From: Hydnum rufescens UP504
Taxonomy: Eukaryota > Basidiomycota > Agaricomycetes > Cantharellales > Hydnaceae
Direction of reading: 5' to 3'
NCBI GenBank assembly: GCA_014904985.1
Contig: MU129416.1
Coordinates: forward strand, 1 to 16,614
Length of the DNA: 16,614 nucleotides
The notes under the pieces were generated by a model. It saw nothing but the letters and a program-made list of their open reading frames with translations. It ran no database searches and was not told the origin of the DNA. A program made the translations under genes and the position numbers. Every line of letters begins with the position of its first letter. The stretch's first letter is position 1. Shown here in pieces: positions 1 through 10,514 of the stretch.

Positions 1-595
1 TGTTGAGTGGGAGATGAGGGGAAGATGAGGAACTGTGAGGCCAGAAGTTCTCAGAATACACTGGAAGTAGGTGTGTTGAAAAGCTGTCATTTGGGCACAC
101 AGAATGCACCCACACACAGCCTGAACAACAACACCTAGCCCCCAGGGGGGGCACATGAACCCAAAATGGAAGATTGAGGATAGCGCAGTGGAAAGTGGTC
201 AGTTCGTCGTGTAAATATGCTTGATGGATTTGGACAAATGAGACAAATAAATGGAGCCCAAGAATGCTGAAATTGGCCATGATTTGACCCCCCCAGGTGA
301 TGTTGAGTGGGAGGGGAAGATGAGGAACTGTGAGGCCAGAAGTTCTCAGAAAACACTGAAAGTAGGTGTGTTGAAAGGCTGTGATTTGGGCACACAGAAT
401 GCACCCACACACAGCCTGAGCAATGACACCTAGCCCCCAGGAGGAGCATATGAACCCAAACAGGAAGATTGAGGATAGTGATGTGACATGAATCAGGTGG
501 TGTATTCTCTTGAAGTAGGCTTGTTGGAGAGCTGAGATTTGGGCACAGATACTGTGCCCACACTCAGCCTATCCAACAAAGCCAAGGACCCATTT
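1..595 (-). repeat. Left satellite block, two inverted copies of the ~300-bp unit
   Basis: Two copies of the unit that forms the plus-strand array at 2716-4183, in opposite orientation. The marker GAGGATAG occurs near 172 and 471, about 299 nt apart. The first bases of the window match the reverse complement of about 3263-3302, so the window opens inside the array and more copies probably lie upstream. Open frames across it (for example 135-563 minus) exist only because the unit is repeated, and their counterpart at 2741-3100 encodes nearly the same peptide. I regard it as non-coding satellite. Confidence 0.85.
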
Positions 596-1668
596 GGGTG
601 ACCCCTCCGCAGTCAACAGTCACATGTGATGTAGCTCAGCAGTCCGTTGAAGCAAGCTTGACTCCAACACCAGCCACTCCTGGAACGCACCACTGAAATC
701 TGCCAACAATTTCACAAGAAAGCGAGCTCATTGCAACAGCACTGTTCCAAATATACCTGATACGCAGCTTATTTTTCCGCCACTTAATATTGGAAATGTC
801 CATTGTTATATTTCTTTGTTTCTGCTTCATGGTCCACGGGTGCTACTACTTGGCAGGCATCTGAGTAAAAAACGCCAAGCTGGATGTGACACTATTTTAG
901 AGACTCCTTTACACCTTCAGGTCTGGGTTGCAAGTCCTTTCCAATCGGGTTAATCACGTGGCATGACTTGGCCATTATGTACATTCCTTAGCAAGGGGTT
1001 CCAGGGTGTTCCCCTCATTGCCCCCATTGTCATCGCCCACTGGCACCCCTTCTTATATTCTTTTCTTCTCTGCCCACCCCCCTCCTCCCCCTCCTGTTGA
1101 ATGATTTGAGGGGACGCCACAGCACACAATTGTTTCCCCCCGAAGCCTTAAACAGGCATGCGGAGCAGTGTCCTATCATGAGATATGTATATCAGCAGTG
1201 GGGGCCCTGGCAGTAGTGAACCTTTCCAGACCTCCCAACTGAGTGGGAAGAAGATGTATTATTCATATTTTCTGAGGACAATGGAGTGCACTTGCCCTCC
1301 ACTCCTGGGAGAGAATCTGAAATGATTAGACTGTCCTCAGGGATGGGGGTGGATTATTATGCCCACCAGAACCAGGTGTATTTTCAAGTCCACAAGAAAT
1401 GCTGTATCAGGGCTGAGTGTCCAGGTTACATTTTGGATATAGGGGTAGCTATCCACGTGTTAGTTCATGTGGCCATGCATTCTGAACCAAAATTCAAGAC
1501 TGTCACATTCCACACAATCCCTGGAACATGACTTTCAAGATGGGTGTGACACATGGGGGAGGTCACTTGATATTAAAGCACATTGGCCTGATGCCTCTAG
1601 AGCACTAGCAAATCCCCAATATGCAGTTTCTGGATTCTGGCATCCATATGTGGGACTTTCCTTTTAGC
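596..1668. repeat. Left single-copy arm of palindrome 1
   Basis: Inverted counterpart of 1723-2715. Matching anchors include GACAATGGAGTGCAC at 1276-1290 against its reverse complement at 2115-2129, and GGCATCCATATG at 1639-1650 against CATATGGATGCC at 1741-1752. The arms differ by many substitutions and by indels that move the apparent axis between about 1652 and 1702, so the duplication is old. No convincing gene lies in this ~1.07-kb arm; the short open frames on both strands lack consistent composition and are not preserved in the opposite arm. Confidence 0.85.
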
Positions 1669-1722
1669 CTCCAGTAATTCAGCGTACAATGAAAGATAGG
1701 GTTGGGATTTGTCATGCTTTAA
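1669..1722. other. Spacer at the symmetry point of palindrome 1
   Basis: About 50 nt between the arms show little or no self-complementarity. The nearest well-matched anchors on each side place the axis near 1695.5. A short spacer fits an inverted duplication whose centre was trimmed or diverged. It could also be a lost terminal loop. Confidence 0.6.
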
Positions 1723-2715
1723 GGACTAAAAGAAGACACCCATATGGATGCCAGAAATTCCATGAAAGACATATTGGGGAATTTGCTAGTGCTCAGAGGG
1801 CAATCAGGCCCAAATGTGCTTTAATATCAATGACCTCCCCCCATGTGTACACACCCATTCTGAAGTCAAGTTCAGGAATTTCGTGACATGTGACAAGTCT
1901 GATTTGTTCAGAATGCGCATGGCCACATGACTAAACAGTGGATACTACCGCCTATATCCAAATTGTACCGTGGACCAAATAAGGCCCGATTACAGCATTT
2001 CTTGTGTAATGAAAAATAACACCTGGTCTGGTGGCCCAATAATAGAATCCACCCCCCAATACCCCTGAGGATTCAGTGTCCTATCATTCAGATCTCCTCC
2101 CAGAGTGGAGGCAAGTGCACTCCATTGTCCGTCCCAGAAAATAAGTGAATAAATACATTTCATCAGCCATCAGTGGAGTCGAAAGGATTTTCACTATGCA
2201 GGGGCCCCCCATCGGCGATATACATATCATCATGTAGGACACTGTCCATGCCTGTTGGTCAGGGGGAAAACCAATTGTGTGTCTGTGGAGGGTCCCTCAA
2301 ATCATCAACAGAGGAGGAAGGGTGGTCAGGAAGAAAAGAAATAGTGAAGAAGGGGGGGCCAGTGAGACATGGGGACATAAGGACACCGGGGGACCCCCCT
2401 GGCAGGAATGTAGCATAAAGGCCAAGTAGCATGCACTGTCATTGGAAAGGACATTGCAAACAGACCTGAGGTGAAAGCTAATAGTGTAGCACATAGGTAT
2501 ACAGACGCACACCAAGATAGTAGGACAAGTGGACATGAAGAGAACAAAGAAATATACAATGGAAATTACAATATAAGTGGCAGAAAAATAGCTGGTATCC
2601 AGGTATATTGGAACAGTGTATATGGGTGCTTTGTTAATTTTGGCAAGTGCCGGTGTTGAGTCAAGCTTTCAACAGACAGCTGACATCAAATGTGATGTTG
2701 CTGGGTCCCACTGGG
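1723..2715. repeat. Right single-copy arm of palindrome 1
   Basis: Inverted copy of the left arm, about 80 nt shorter because of indels. Similarity is clearest at 1730-2160 and weaker but still visible through 2400-2715. Purine-rich stretches near 2310-2400 mirror the pyrimidine-rich stretch near 1050-1100. No supported coding sequence was found. Confidence 0.8.
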
Positions 2716-4183
2716 GTCCTGGCTTTGTTGGATAGGCTGAGTGTGGGCACAGTATCTGTGCCCAAATCTCAGCTCTCCAACAAGCCTACTTCAAGAGAAT
2801 ACACCACCTGATTCATGTCACATCACTATCCTCAATCTTCCTGTTTGGGTTCATATGCTCCTCCTGGGGGCTAGGTGTTGTTGCTCAGGCTGTGTGTGGG
2901 TGCATTCTGTGTGCCCAAATCACAGCCTTTCAACACACCTACTTTCAGTGTTTTCTGAGAACTTCTGGCCTCACAGTTCCTCATCTTCCCCTCCCACTCA
3001 ACATCACCTGGGGGGGTCAAATCATGGCCAATTTCAGCATTCTTGGGCTCCATTTATTTGTCTCATTTGTCCAAATCCGTCAAGCATATTTATGCGATGA
3101 ACTGACCACTTTCCACTGCGCTATCCTCAATTTTCCATTTTGGGTTCATGTGCCCTCCCTGGGGGCTAGGTGTTGTTGTTCAGGCTGTGTGTGGGTGCAT
3201 TCTGTGTGCCCAAATGACAGCTTTTCAACACACCTACTTCCAGTGTATTCTGAGAACTTCTGGCCTCACAGTTCCTCATCTTCCCCTCATCTCCCACTCA
3301 ACATCACCTGGAGGGTCAAATAATGACCGATTTCAGCATTCTTGTGCTCCATTTATTCGTCTCATTCGTCTGAATCTGTCAAGCATATTTACGCGATGAA
3401 CCGACCACTTTCCACTGTGCTATCCTCAATCTTCCATTTTGGGTTCATGTGCCCCCCCTGGGGGCTAGGTATTGTTGATCAGGCTGTGTGTGGGTGCATT
3501 CTGTGCACCCAAATGACAGCTTTCAACACACCTACTTCCAGTGTATTCTGAGAACTTCTGGCCTCACAGTTCCTCATCTTCCCCTCATCTCCCACTCAAC
3601 ATCACCTGGAGGGGTCAAATAATGACCGATTTCAGCATTCTTGGGCTCCATTTATTCATCTCATTCGTCTGAATCCGTCAAGCATATTTACGCGATGAAC
3701 CGACCACTTTCCACTGTGCTATCCTCAATCTTCCATTTTGGGTTCATGTGCCCCCCCTGGGGGCTAGGTGTTGTTGATCAGGCTGTGTGTGGGTGCATTC
3801 TGTGCACCCAAATGACAGCTTTTCAACACACCTACTTCCAGTGTATTCTGAGAACTTCTGGCCTCACAGTTCCTCATCTTCCCCTCATCTCCCACTCAAC
3901 ATCACCTGGGGGGGTCAAATCATGACTGATTTCAGCGTTCTTGGGGTCAATCAATTCGTCCCATTCATCCGAATCCGTTGAGCATATGTATGCAATGAAC
4001 CAACCACTTTCTACTGCGCTATCCTCAATCTTCCATTTTGGGTTCATGTGCCCCCCCTGGGGCCTAGGTGTTGTTGCTCAGGCTGTGTGTGGGTGCATTC
4101 TGTGCACCCAAATCGCAGCTTTTCAACACACCCACTTTCAGTGTATTATGACTACTTCTGGCCTCACAGTTCCTCATCTTCTG
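2716..4183 (+). repeat. Right satellite array, about five tandem copies of a ~300-bp unit
   Basis: The phrase CTATCCTCAAT recurs at about 2826, 3121, 3420, 3719 and 4019, giving periods of 295, 299, 299 and 300 nt. Each unit also contains a GGGGGCTAGGTGTTGTTG-type segment and GGCCTCACAGTTCCTCATCTT. The 3420 and 3719 copies are nearly identical to each other, while the first and last copies are more diverged. This is the usual pattern for an array homogenised by unequal exchange. The array stops abruptly inside a unit at about 4183. The many overlapping open frames shift with the period and are not credible genes. Confidence 0.9.
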
Positions 4184-4540
4184 TCACCAATGTTGGTCGG
4201 TTACCTCTGCTGATCTCAAAAGGCATTCTTTCCCTGGTCAAGGGAATTGATCCTTTGTGTATTCTCATTGTATTGTAATAATTCCTCTTAATTTTGTTCA
4301 CATTCATTAGAATAGTAAAACAATAACTATAAGCACTTGAGACTATCACTGATAAAGCCATATTGCCTGCTGACCCCAAGAAGGGCATTTTCCAGGTTTC
4401 TGGACTCCTTCCTGGTCCCCCTATGCTACGACCCCTCCATGTAGTATTGATATTGGGTCATGTCAAAATTTCCCATAAGGTCAATTTGAGGATTGTCAAT
4501 TGACATCAAAGAAAATTAGCCCTCATTAGGCTGGTGAAAT

Positions 4541-4568
4541 GACCTCAAATGGTACTCCTTTTGAGGTC
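4541..4568. repeat. Short inverted repeat
   Basis: GACCTCAAA and TTTTGAGGTC face each other around a short AT-poor loop, giving a 9-bp stem. No transposon ends or duplicated target site were recognised around it. Confidence 0.5.
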
Positions 4569-4775
4569 AGCCCAAGTGGCTGACCGAGGTGCTTGAGGAT
4601 GCCATTTTGTTTGAGAACTCTATATGCAAAAGGGGGCCTCAGGACCATCAGCCCTTCTGAACAGAGGGCTTTTAATAGCACAGGCACTTACCAGCCATCT
4701 CAAGGAGTTTTACTGAGACTGTGGAGCAAAGATCCCCCAGTAGCAGGGGGTTGGCCTCTGCATAGGCCTCCACCC

Positions 4776-4781
4776 TTTAAT
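4776..4781 (-). promoter_or_regulatory. Possible polyadenylation signal ATTAAA for the minus-strand unit
   Basis: The common variant hexamer ATTAAA reads on the minus strand shortly after P3 ends. Position and strand suit a transcript terminator, but the hexamer is frequent by chance and no clear downstream element was identified. Confidence 0.25.
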
Positions 4782-4857
4782 TGAGGGTTCAAACATCTCT
4801 GCTTCAGCAAGATTCAAAGCCCTGAGAACCATAATCAGTAATAGCCTCCTCAATCAG

Positions 4858-6770
4858 TCAATAGGGTGGGCCCCACCCAAGGCTATACATAAACTTCCAT
4901 TTGTTTGCAGGTGTCCAGAAGATTTGTTCAACAATATCCCCAATTTTTTTGGAAGGGGCAAAGACAGAAGCATTGGCAATGGCAGCACCATCCATCAGAT
5001 CCAGCACAGTCACAAAGCCAACAGCAGCTAAGTCATAGAGGTTGTAGCTTTGACGAGACTGGGAATTTCCTTCCTCAATGAAGCCCTTCAATAATGAGGG
5101 CCATATTAAAGCATACCTTTTCACTCAAATCTTTTCCCAATTTTTTGAGGACAGAGGCCCTTGAGGAGCCTGAAAACATTTTCCGGTTTACTCTGGCTTG
5201 GATTTCCTCTAGTCAAATAAAGATATTTTGGCCCATGTTTTGTAGCCCTCCTTTCCCTCCTTGGAGGCATTTGCCTTCTCTTTTCGATAGATCTCTGATA
5301 GCTCCACTGCAGCCAAACCTTTGAAGCCGTTGGTAATAGGCCCAAAAGCCAAAAGATCTCCAATTCAAAAGGCTCCCCATGGTCAGGATTCTCTGCAGAG
5401 TACAGCCAGGTAAAATCATTCCAAGGCCCTCCATGTGATTTCCCTGTTTGGGCATGAGCAGTTTGCAGGACAAGCTCCGCAGGCACCTGCATCTCCTGGG
5501 CTAGGGCAGCATACCATTCCCTTTCTTCCTCTGCCTGATGTTTAACATGCTCCATCTGGGATTTAGTAAGCCTTGAGACCAAGGGCTTCATATGGGCTAC
5601 ACCCAACTCCTTTTCCTCAGCCTCATCATCCACCTCAACCTCAGCCTCCTTCCCCTTTCCTTTGGCCTGCTGATGCCACACAGCCTGCTCTTCAGCCAAT
5701 TCTACAGCCCTGGCTTGTCAGGCCTCAAGCCTGGCCACCCTTTCAGCCTCCAGCCTAGCCAGGTCCCTCAGGTTTCTCTCATTGTTCATGACCTCTTCAA
5801 GGCCAGAGATATATTCCCCATCTGTGGTGGAGTCTGCAAATGATGGAACTACACCATCGGATTCAGAAGAACTAGGAGCCTCTGTGTCCTTTGAGGCCTC
5901 CCCTGGGTCCTTTGAATAAGCCTTATGCCATGCATTGGGGCCAAATGCCTGGGTTTCAGATGCTGTATGGAGGCCCAACAACCTCCTTTGCTCCTCCTCA
6001 GAGTCTGGGGGCTCTTCAAATTGATCAGCAGGAAACCCAGAGAAGTCCTCACCTTCATCCCCCAGGCCTTCCAGGCCTTTGGCTACTTCAGCAGCTTCAG
6101 AGTCTCCTTTGGGAACACTGGGCATATTGGGTATAGGTCAGAGATGAGGGTTGTGACCAGGGCTTGGACTGGAACAAGGGGTAGGCATGGGGGTAGGTGT
6201 AGGCATAGGGTTAATGTCAAGGAAAGGACATCCAGTGGAAGCATTGGAAGGGGAGGGCCTGGTTGGGCTTTCAAGAACAATGCCATCAAACCTTGCTGGA
6301 TCTGAGCTTGCCTTTCTCCCCATTTGCAACTTCTTAGGAGCCTGCAGAGGATTGTCTGCCTTTTCTGGCTCCTTGCTGACATCCTGGGGTCCAGCAGTGC
6401 ATTTTTGGTAGGTCTTAACCCTATATTTGGCCCCCAAAGTCTGAGGAGATCCTGGCACAGGGCCACTTTCCATGCCTTCACTGCCCCATCCCCCCTCATC
6501 ACTGAGCCCCTGCTTTGGGGGCTTTTTCTTGTAGAGGGGCTTGGCCTTGGCTTTTGTCTTTGTGGACAGAGTTATTACTTTCTTTGCTCTATAAAGAAAG
6601 GGGCTGCTTACAGGCTCAACCTGCAAGGCTTCCTCTTTCAACTTCCATCTGTTGCTTCTATGGGTGGCAGCAGGGTCTGAGGCAGGCCTAACAGTGGAGT
6701 TGGAGGTGGGCCTAACAGTGGAGTCTGAAGCATGCCCCAAAGGCTTGGCATGGCAGAGTTTTTTTGCCAT
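4858..6770 (-). pseudogene. P3: degenerate protein with acidic region and coiled coil
   Basis: One minus-strand frame runs from an ATG at 6768-6770 (MAKKLCHAKP) to 5121, broken only by TGA at 6138-6140 and 5718-5720. A one-base shift near 5121-5125 then leads into a second frame ending at TGA 4858-4860, for about 637 codons in all. Order of parts: a Lys-rich N-terminus with a duplicated STVRP motif; a Pro/Thr/Met-rich stretch near 6150-6210; a Glu/Asp/Ser-rich region (6100-5830); a long Ala/Glu/Arg-rich region likely to form a coiled coil (about 5790-5500); a Trp/Leu-rich segment followed by a basic run (PPRRERR); and an Ala/Asp-rich end. The layout recalls viral phosphoprotein-like cofactors, but that is only architectural. 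The frame also stays open upstream to 7184, where its hydrophobic content and an AG after a T-run suggest intron. Family not recognised. Confidence 0.6.
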
Positions 6771-7217
6771 TGGAAAGGCAGAAGGGTGTTGAAGATGGTT
6801 TCGAATGCTCTGCAGTCCGAAGGTCCTGCATGAGGAGCTGCAGAGGCAGTGCAAAAGGGCTGAGCTCTGGAAGCAACTAGAAGCAATGATGAATTTAGCA
6901 ACAAAACCCAATGGGCAGAGAGAACCGATCCAGAGAACTGACCAGGAGAAGCAGGAGGGGGGCCCAATAGAGGGCAAAATGATGCAAAGCTCTAAAAAAA
7001 AAAAGGTTAATAAACCCCATGCCTTCTGATAGCCTTCGGCCTCAAGGACTGTTGATTCCAGTATGGAGTTTCTTTCCCACTCAGTTCTAGAATCTGCACC
7101 CTTAGGGATCAACAGCCTTGTTGAAGCAACCAAAAAAGGCAACAGTACAATTTGGGTGGGAGAACAGAATAGGGGAATTGGCAATTGGCCTTTTTGGGCT
7201 GTATATCAAAGCCAGAC

Positions 7218-7661
7218 CCTGCAACAGAGGGAGGAAGGTAAATAAAGAGGGGTTGGGAGGGAAGTCAGAAAGAAAGGAAGAAGGAATTCAGATAATGGGG
7301 CAAATGAAAGAGAAAAGTATGCAGTACAAAGATGAGATAACACAGGCTTTCCCATTAAGAGTCCTTCTCTTTACCTTGAGTTGAACCCTTGTTCTTGCTT
7401 TGCTCTACCACCTGGGCAATCATGGCTTCTACTTGCTTGGCATCCACTTCCAGAGCAGCCTTTGATGGGGTGTATTCAGGGGACTCTCAATTGGGATCCA
7501 ACACAATCAAGAATCAACAGTCCTTGGATGCATACTGAACACACTCTGCCCCTACAGATTCATCACGGGTGCCTTGATTGGTGGGCACCTTGATTGAAGG
7601 ATTGCCTGGGTTCCACTGCCTCAGGGGCCTTTCCACAAAGAACTGATTCAGCCTTGAAAGC
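7218..7661 (-). pseudogene. Possible small exon(s) between P2 and P3
   Basis: A minus-strand acceptor (TTTGTATCCAACAG) places an exon start at 7661, and a donor (CTCAAG/GTAAAG) an end at 7375. The 156-nt intron that follows ends in a strong pyrimidine tract and TTGCAG, so the next exon would begin at 7218. The 287-nt exon reads in one frame with TGA at 7514-7516 and 7487-7489 and ends in a helical, charged stretch (KQVEAMIAQVVEQSKNK). A shift near 7565 precedes it. How it joins P2 upstream or P3 downstream is not clear. It may be the C-terminal end of P2 or an N-terminal exon of P3. Confidence 0.4.
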
Positions 7662-7685
7662 CTGTTGGATACAAAGGACAATATG

Positions 7686-9846
7686 TCACATCAAACAAAT
7701 GTAAGGCCCATGTTGGGAGGCATAAAGGGGAATTCTGAAAGTGGCCCTGGAAAACTCAGCTAGAAGGAGGAGAAATAAAGAGAGGTGTTTAAGGGACAGA
7801 TGATCCCCTTCAGAGAAATTCTCTGGGCAAGGGGCTTGGGTCAGCTCATGTAGGAACTGGGATGTGCACCAGAACTGCCCAAGGGTCCTAGGGATCTTCA
7901 GAGGGAGGTGGGGGGGCCATACCAAGGGGGATACCTCTCCACTTCAAACATCTGCAGTAGAAGGGCTTGGCGAGCCCTTTCCATATCCACAGCCACTGTT
8001 TTGGCAGCTTCTCTGGTATTGATGGGATGACTGGAAGGGGGGGCCAGTTCTAAAAGGGCCACAATGTCTTTAATAGGCCAAGGGTCTGTGAACAGCTGCC
8101 TTATGTACCCTTCATCAAAAAAATGCTGATAATCAGATCTCCAGGTTTGGGGATCTGTATCAACAGCATGAGCATCCACCTTGGGGTCAGATTCCCTCAG
8201 GCTCTGCAATACAGCATCTTGCTGGTTGGGGTGTTTGAACAGGAAGTTGATCTCAAGGACCTTCTGAGAATCCTTTTGCCTTATGCCCTGTTCTTTGACA
8301 AGGACCAGGCTGCCTTTAAAGCAAGGATGCCTTGAGGGTGATATCATTTGGCCAGGTCCCTCACTATAGTATGGGTTGGGTAGGGAGAGGCAGTCAGGCA
8401 ATACCAGAGGTTGGGCTCTACACCCTGGAGTGTGGAAGGCTTGTTGGGGGATATAGTAGAGGCCATGATGTTTGGAGCATGGCCCATATGAAGAGGGAAT
8501 CGGAGTTCAGGGTGGAAATAGCCTAGGGGCACCTCTATGAGCGAGTCAGAGATGGAATTGTGGGCTCCCAAATGCAAGGGGACATCCCTAGTTTGATACC
8601 AGGCTCAGCCTCATCTCTCCATATGGGAGCTGTCTTCATACCATTGACTGGACCAAACTTTGGAGCCTAACAACCCTTTCAGCTTTTCGCTGGTCTCCTC
8701 GATTGTATAGGCATCTGGCATCTCGCTATCAAGGGCCTGAAGGATTACTGCTTTGACACCATCACTAAACTCTTGGGGGCCTGCTGGAGGAGAGGAAGGA
8801 GGCAAGCATGGCCATTTTGAGAGTATATCACAGCTTGCAAAGGCTGTTGATCACAAGAGATTGCCTGCATTCCCTTCTGAAAATCAGCTTCCTTCAAGGG
8901 GTCCACATCTGGCTGGCCCCCTGCATCAAAGTCCAGCTGCTGGGGCACAACTCTAGGCATAATTCCCCAGCAAGGCATGCCCAGCCTTTCCATAAGCACA
9001 GCATTCCATTGCATGCCATTATCAGGCATTCCTGGGTCAGGGGCTTGGGGCTCCAGGGAGGGGCCGAAAATGGCTCCTATTAACATTTCATCCAGACTGA
9101 ATACAGGGGACTTTAGACCACTGAGGTATGCTATGGTGTCCAGGGCCATATGGGTAGCCAAATGCACCAAGGCCAGGGAGAGGTACCTTTTTCCTTCCAG
9201 CCTGTCCACCTCAGAACACCATTCTTCAAATTTCAAATGACCCCTCTGCAATGCCGGCCGAAGTGTTTTGTAAGCCTCCAAAACATTCATCTCATCCTTA
9301 AAAGGGGATTGGGTGATGGCACCCAAGGTATCCAGCCTCTTCAGATACTGAAAACCTTTCAAGTAGGAGGTCCCTAAGGGGCTTCCAGGACCCATGATTG
9401 TCTCAAGATATTCTGGAGAAGCATTCATGTACATGGGATCATGGGTCTGTGAAGGAACGAGGTTGACGCTTTGGCTGGGATAGGGAACCATTCAGCTGTG
9501 GTACTGAGGCCTAAGGATGAAGGGCAAATGGGCCCTGGCTGGTTGAAATTGTACAGGTACATTCAGAGAGAGAGAATAATCCAACTGCACATAGGGGCTC
9601 GGGTTGAGCCAGTAGAACTCAGGTATAGGGAGGCCACCTGAATTAGCAGCCACAATCTGACAAGGGAGCTGTTCTACTAAGCACAGCAGCACAGACTTAG
9701 GGTTTTGAAGAACTGTGCAGGCCCCATCAGTTAGCCCCAACCTTCAAAAACTAATAAAGAGAGCATACAGACAGCTGGACTTGCATCATTGGAGCAGAGC
9801 ATGGTTTGGGGCCAGGCCATTTGGGCTTAAAAGGGGCACTTCTTCT
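7686..9846 (-). pseudogene. P2: large degenerate protein of unrecognised family
   Basis: Four frame segments follow each other on the minus strand: 9846-8745, 8805-8344, 8401-7898 and 7925-7686. They are joined at shifts near 8790, 8390 and 7900, about 700 codons in all. Stops inside segments are all TGA: 9786-9788, 9744-9746, 9492-9494, 8611-8613, 8605-8607 and 7898-7900. The composition is that of a real globular protein, rich in aromatic and hydrophobic residues, with helix-like stretches (KFEEWCSEVDRLEGKRYLSL) and later a charged helical tail (DMERARQALLLQMFEVER). No catalytic motif, signal peptide or clear membrane segment is visible. It begins exactly where P1 ends, one frame away, so P1 and P2 may once have been one polyprotein. 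A structural or nucleocapsid-type role is possible but is inference only. Confidence 0.55.
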
Positions 9847-9857
9847 TTAAAATCTGT

Positions 9858-9948
9858 TGGGGCAGAAGTGAGTGATGGCACAGCCCTGACAAACGGGGTC
9901 TCCTTCACCTTTGAAGCAAGAGGGATTGTTGTTGGCCCATTTGGGGCA
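9858..9948 (-). other. C-terminal Cys/His cluster of P1
   Basis: Within P1, five Cys and one His lie in about 29 residues. They include C-x8-C-x2-C-x3-H followed by a further Cys. The spacing is close to but not identical with CCCH zinc fingers (C-x8-C-x5-C-x3-H) and differs from the retroviral zinc knuckle (C-x2-C-x4-H-x4-C). Metal binding is inferred from spacing only. Confidence 0.4.
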
Positions 9949-10241
9949 ATATTTCCCTGCAGCATCCCCTCTGTTTCTTTCCAACAGCCAGGCCCTCACC
10001 TCTTGTGTGTGTGAGGACAGCTCCTGCCTGATGGGAAATGGTTCATGGATCCTTCTACCCACTTGCTGCTGGGAGAGGTCCAGTTGTTGTCATTTTGAGG
10101 CCCTGGAATCTGAACCCCCTTCTTCACTTTCATCATGAGAGCGCCTGCTGCTGGGAGAGCCTCCTGTGCTATCTCGATTCCAACCAGGGGACAATAACTG
10201 GTGGGATTGGGACCTGGAAGCTTGATCCTCCCTGAATGTCA

Positions 10242-10514
10242 GCCGGTATGATGAACAACCCTTGTTTTCCAGCCTATAAGACAAGCCCCAGCCAGGGCCA
10301 GTGCCAGAGGTAGGAAGGCCCCTGTACCTTGGTCCATTGGGGGGGTCCCAGTGAGGGCCTGAGGCAGGCTGGGCTCCATACATTGGCCTATAGGATGAAC
10401 CAGTGGGGCCATCCCTTTCGAGCCTATAGGATGAATGAGATCATTCATCCCTCTCCAGCCTATGGGCCTACAAGGATGTTCCCAACATTCCTCCTCTGGT
10501 CTATAGGATGAGCC
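10242..10514 (-). repeat. SYR repeat region inside P1
   Basis: Five copies of (S/L)SYR(L/P) lie on the minus strand near 10514-10494, 10437-10420, 10401-10385, 10288-10272 and 10258-10242. On the DNA they share the plus-strand core CCTATAGGATGA or close variants. The second to fifth copies share one frame. The first lies upstream of a frame break at 10429-10450. They are followed by a Ser/Arg-rich and acidic stretch. Confidence 0.6.
10429..10450. repeat. Perfect short palindrome at a P1 frameshift
   Basis: GGATGAATGA and TCATTCATCC are exact reverse complements separated by GA. The P1 reading frame changes at this point. The left half belongs to an SYR repeat copy, so the palindrome may have formed by template switching within the repeats. 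Confidence 0.6.

Larger units (their letters stand above)
4184..4857. other. Non-coding stretch between the satellite and P3
   Basis: No supported gene. It is AT-richer near 4260-4330. Contents are a short inverted repeat at 4541-4568 and a minus-strand ATTAAA-like signal near 4776-4781, about 80 nt beyond the last P3 stop, which could be a variant polyadenylation signal. The frame downstream of the P3 stop stays readable for a while if further TGA codons are ignored, so the original 3' end of P3 may lie inside this stretch. Confidence 0.5.

Noticed and set aside
135..563. 142-codon minus-strand open frame and its twin at 2741-3100 plus
   Set aside because: They are the same satellite sequence in two orientations. 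The frames follow the repeat period and shift where the unit is 295 or 299 nt long.
2892..4278. Series of overlapping plus-strand open frames
   Set aside because: Satellite units read in changing frames. There is no start context or conserved frame across copies.
5573..6680. Plus-strand open frames opposite P3
   Set aside because: Shadows of the GC-rich P3 frame, with Pro/Gln/Leu-biased translation typical of an antisense reading.
8753..9377. Plus-strand open frames opposite P2
   Set aside because: Antisense shadows. The minus-strand frame has the protein-like composition and longer continuity.
9838..9856. Retrovirus-type -1 slippery site (TTTTAAA or TTTAAAG) at the P1/P2 junction
   Set aside because: The heptamers are present, but neither is in register with the P1 frame, and P2 lies in the +1 frame.
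9858..9948. Assignment of the P1 Cys/His cluster to a specific viral CCCH finger family
   Set aside because: Spacing is C-x8-C-x2-C-x3-H, not the family spacing, and no flanking match supports it.
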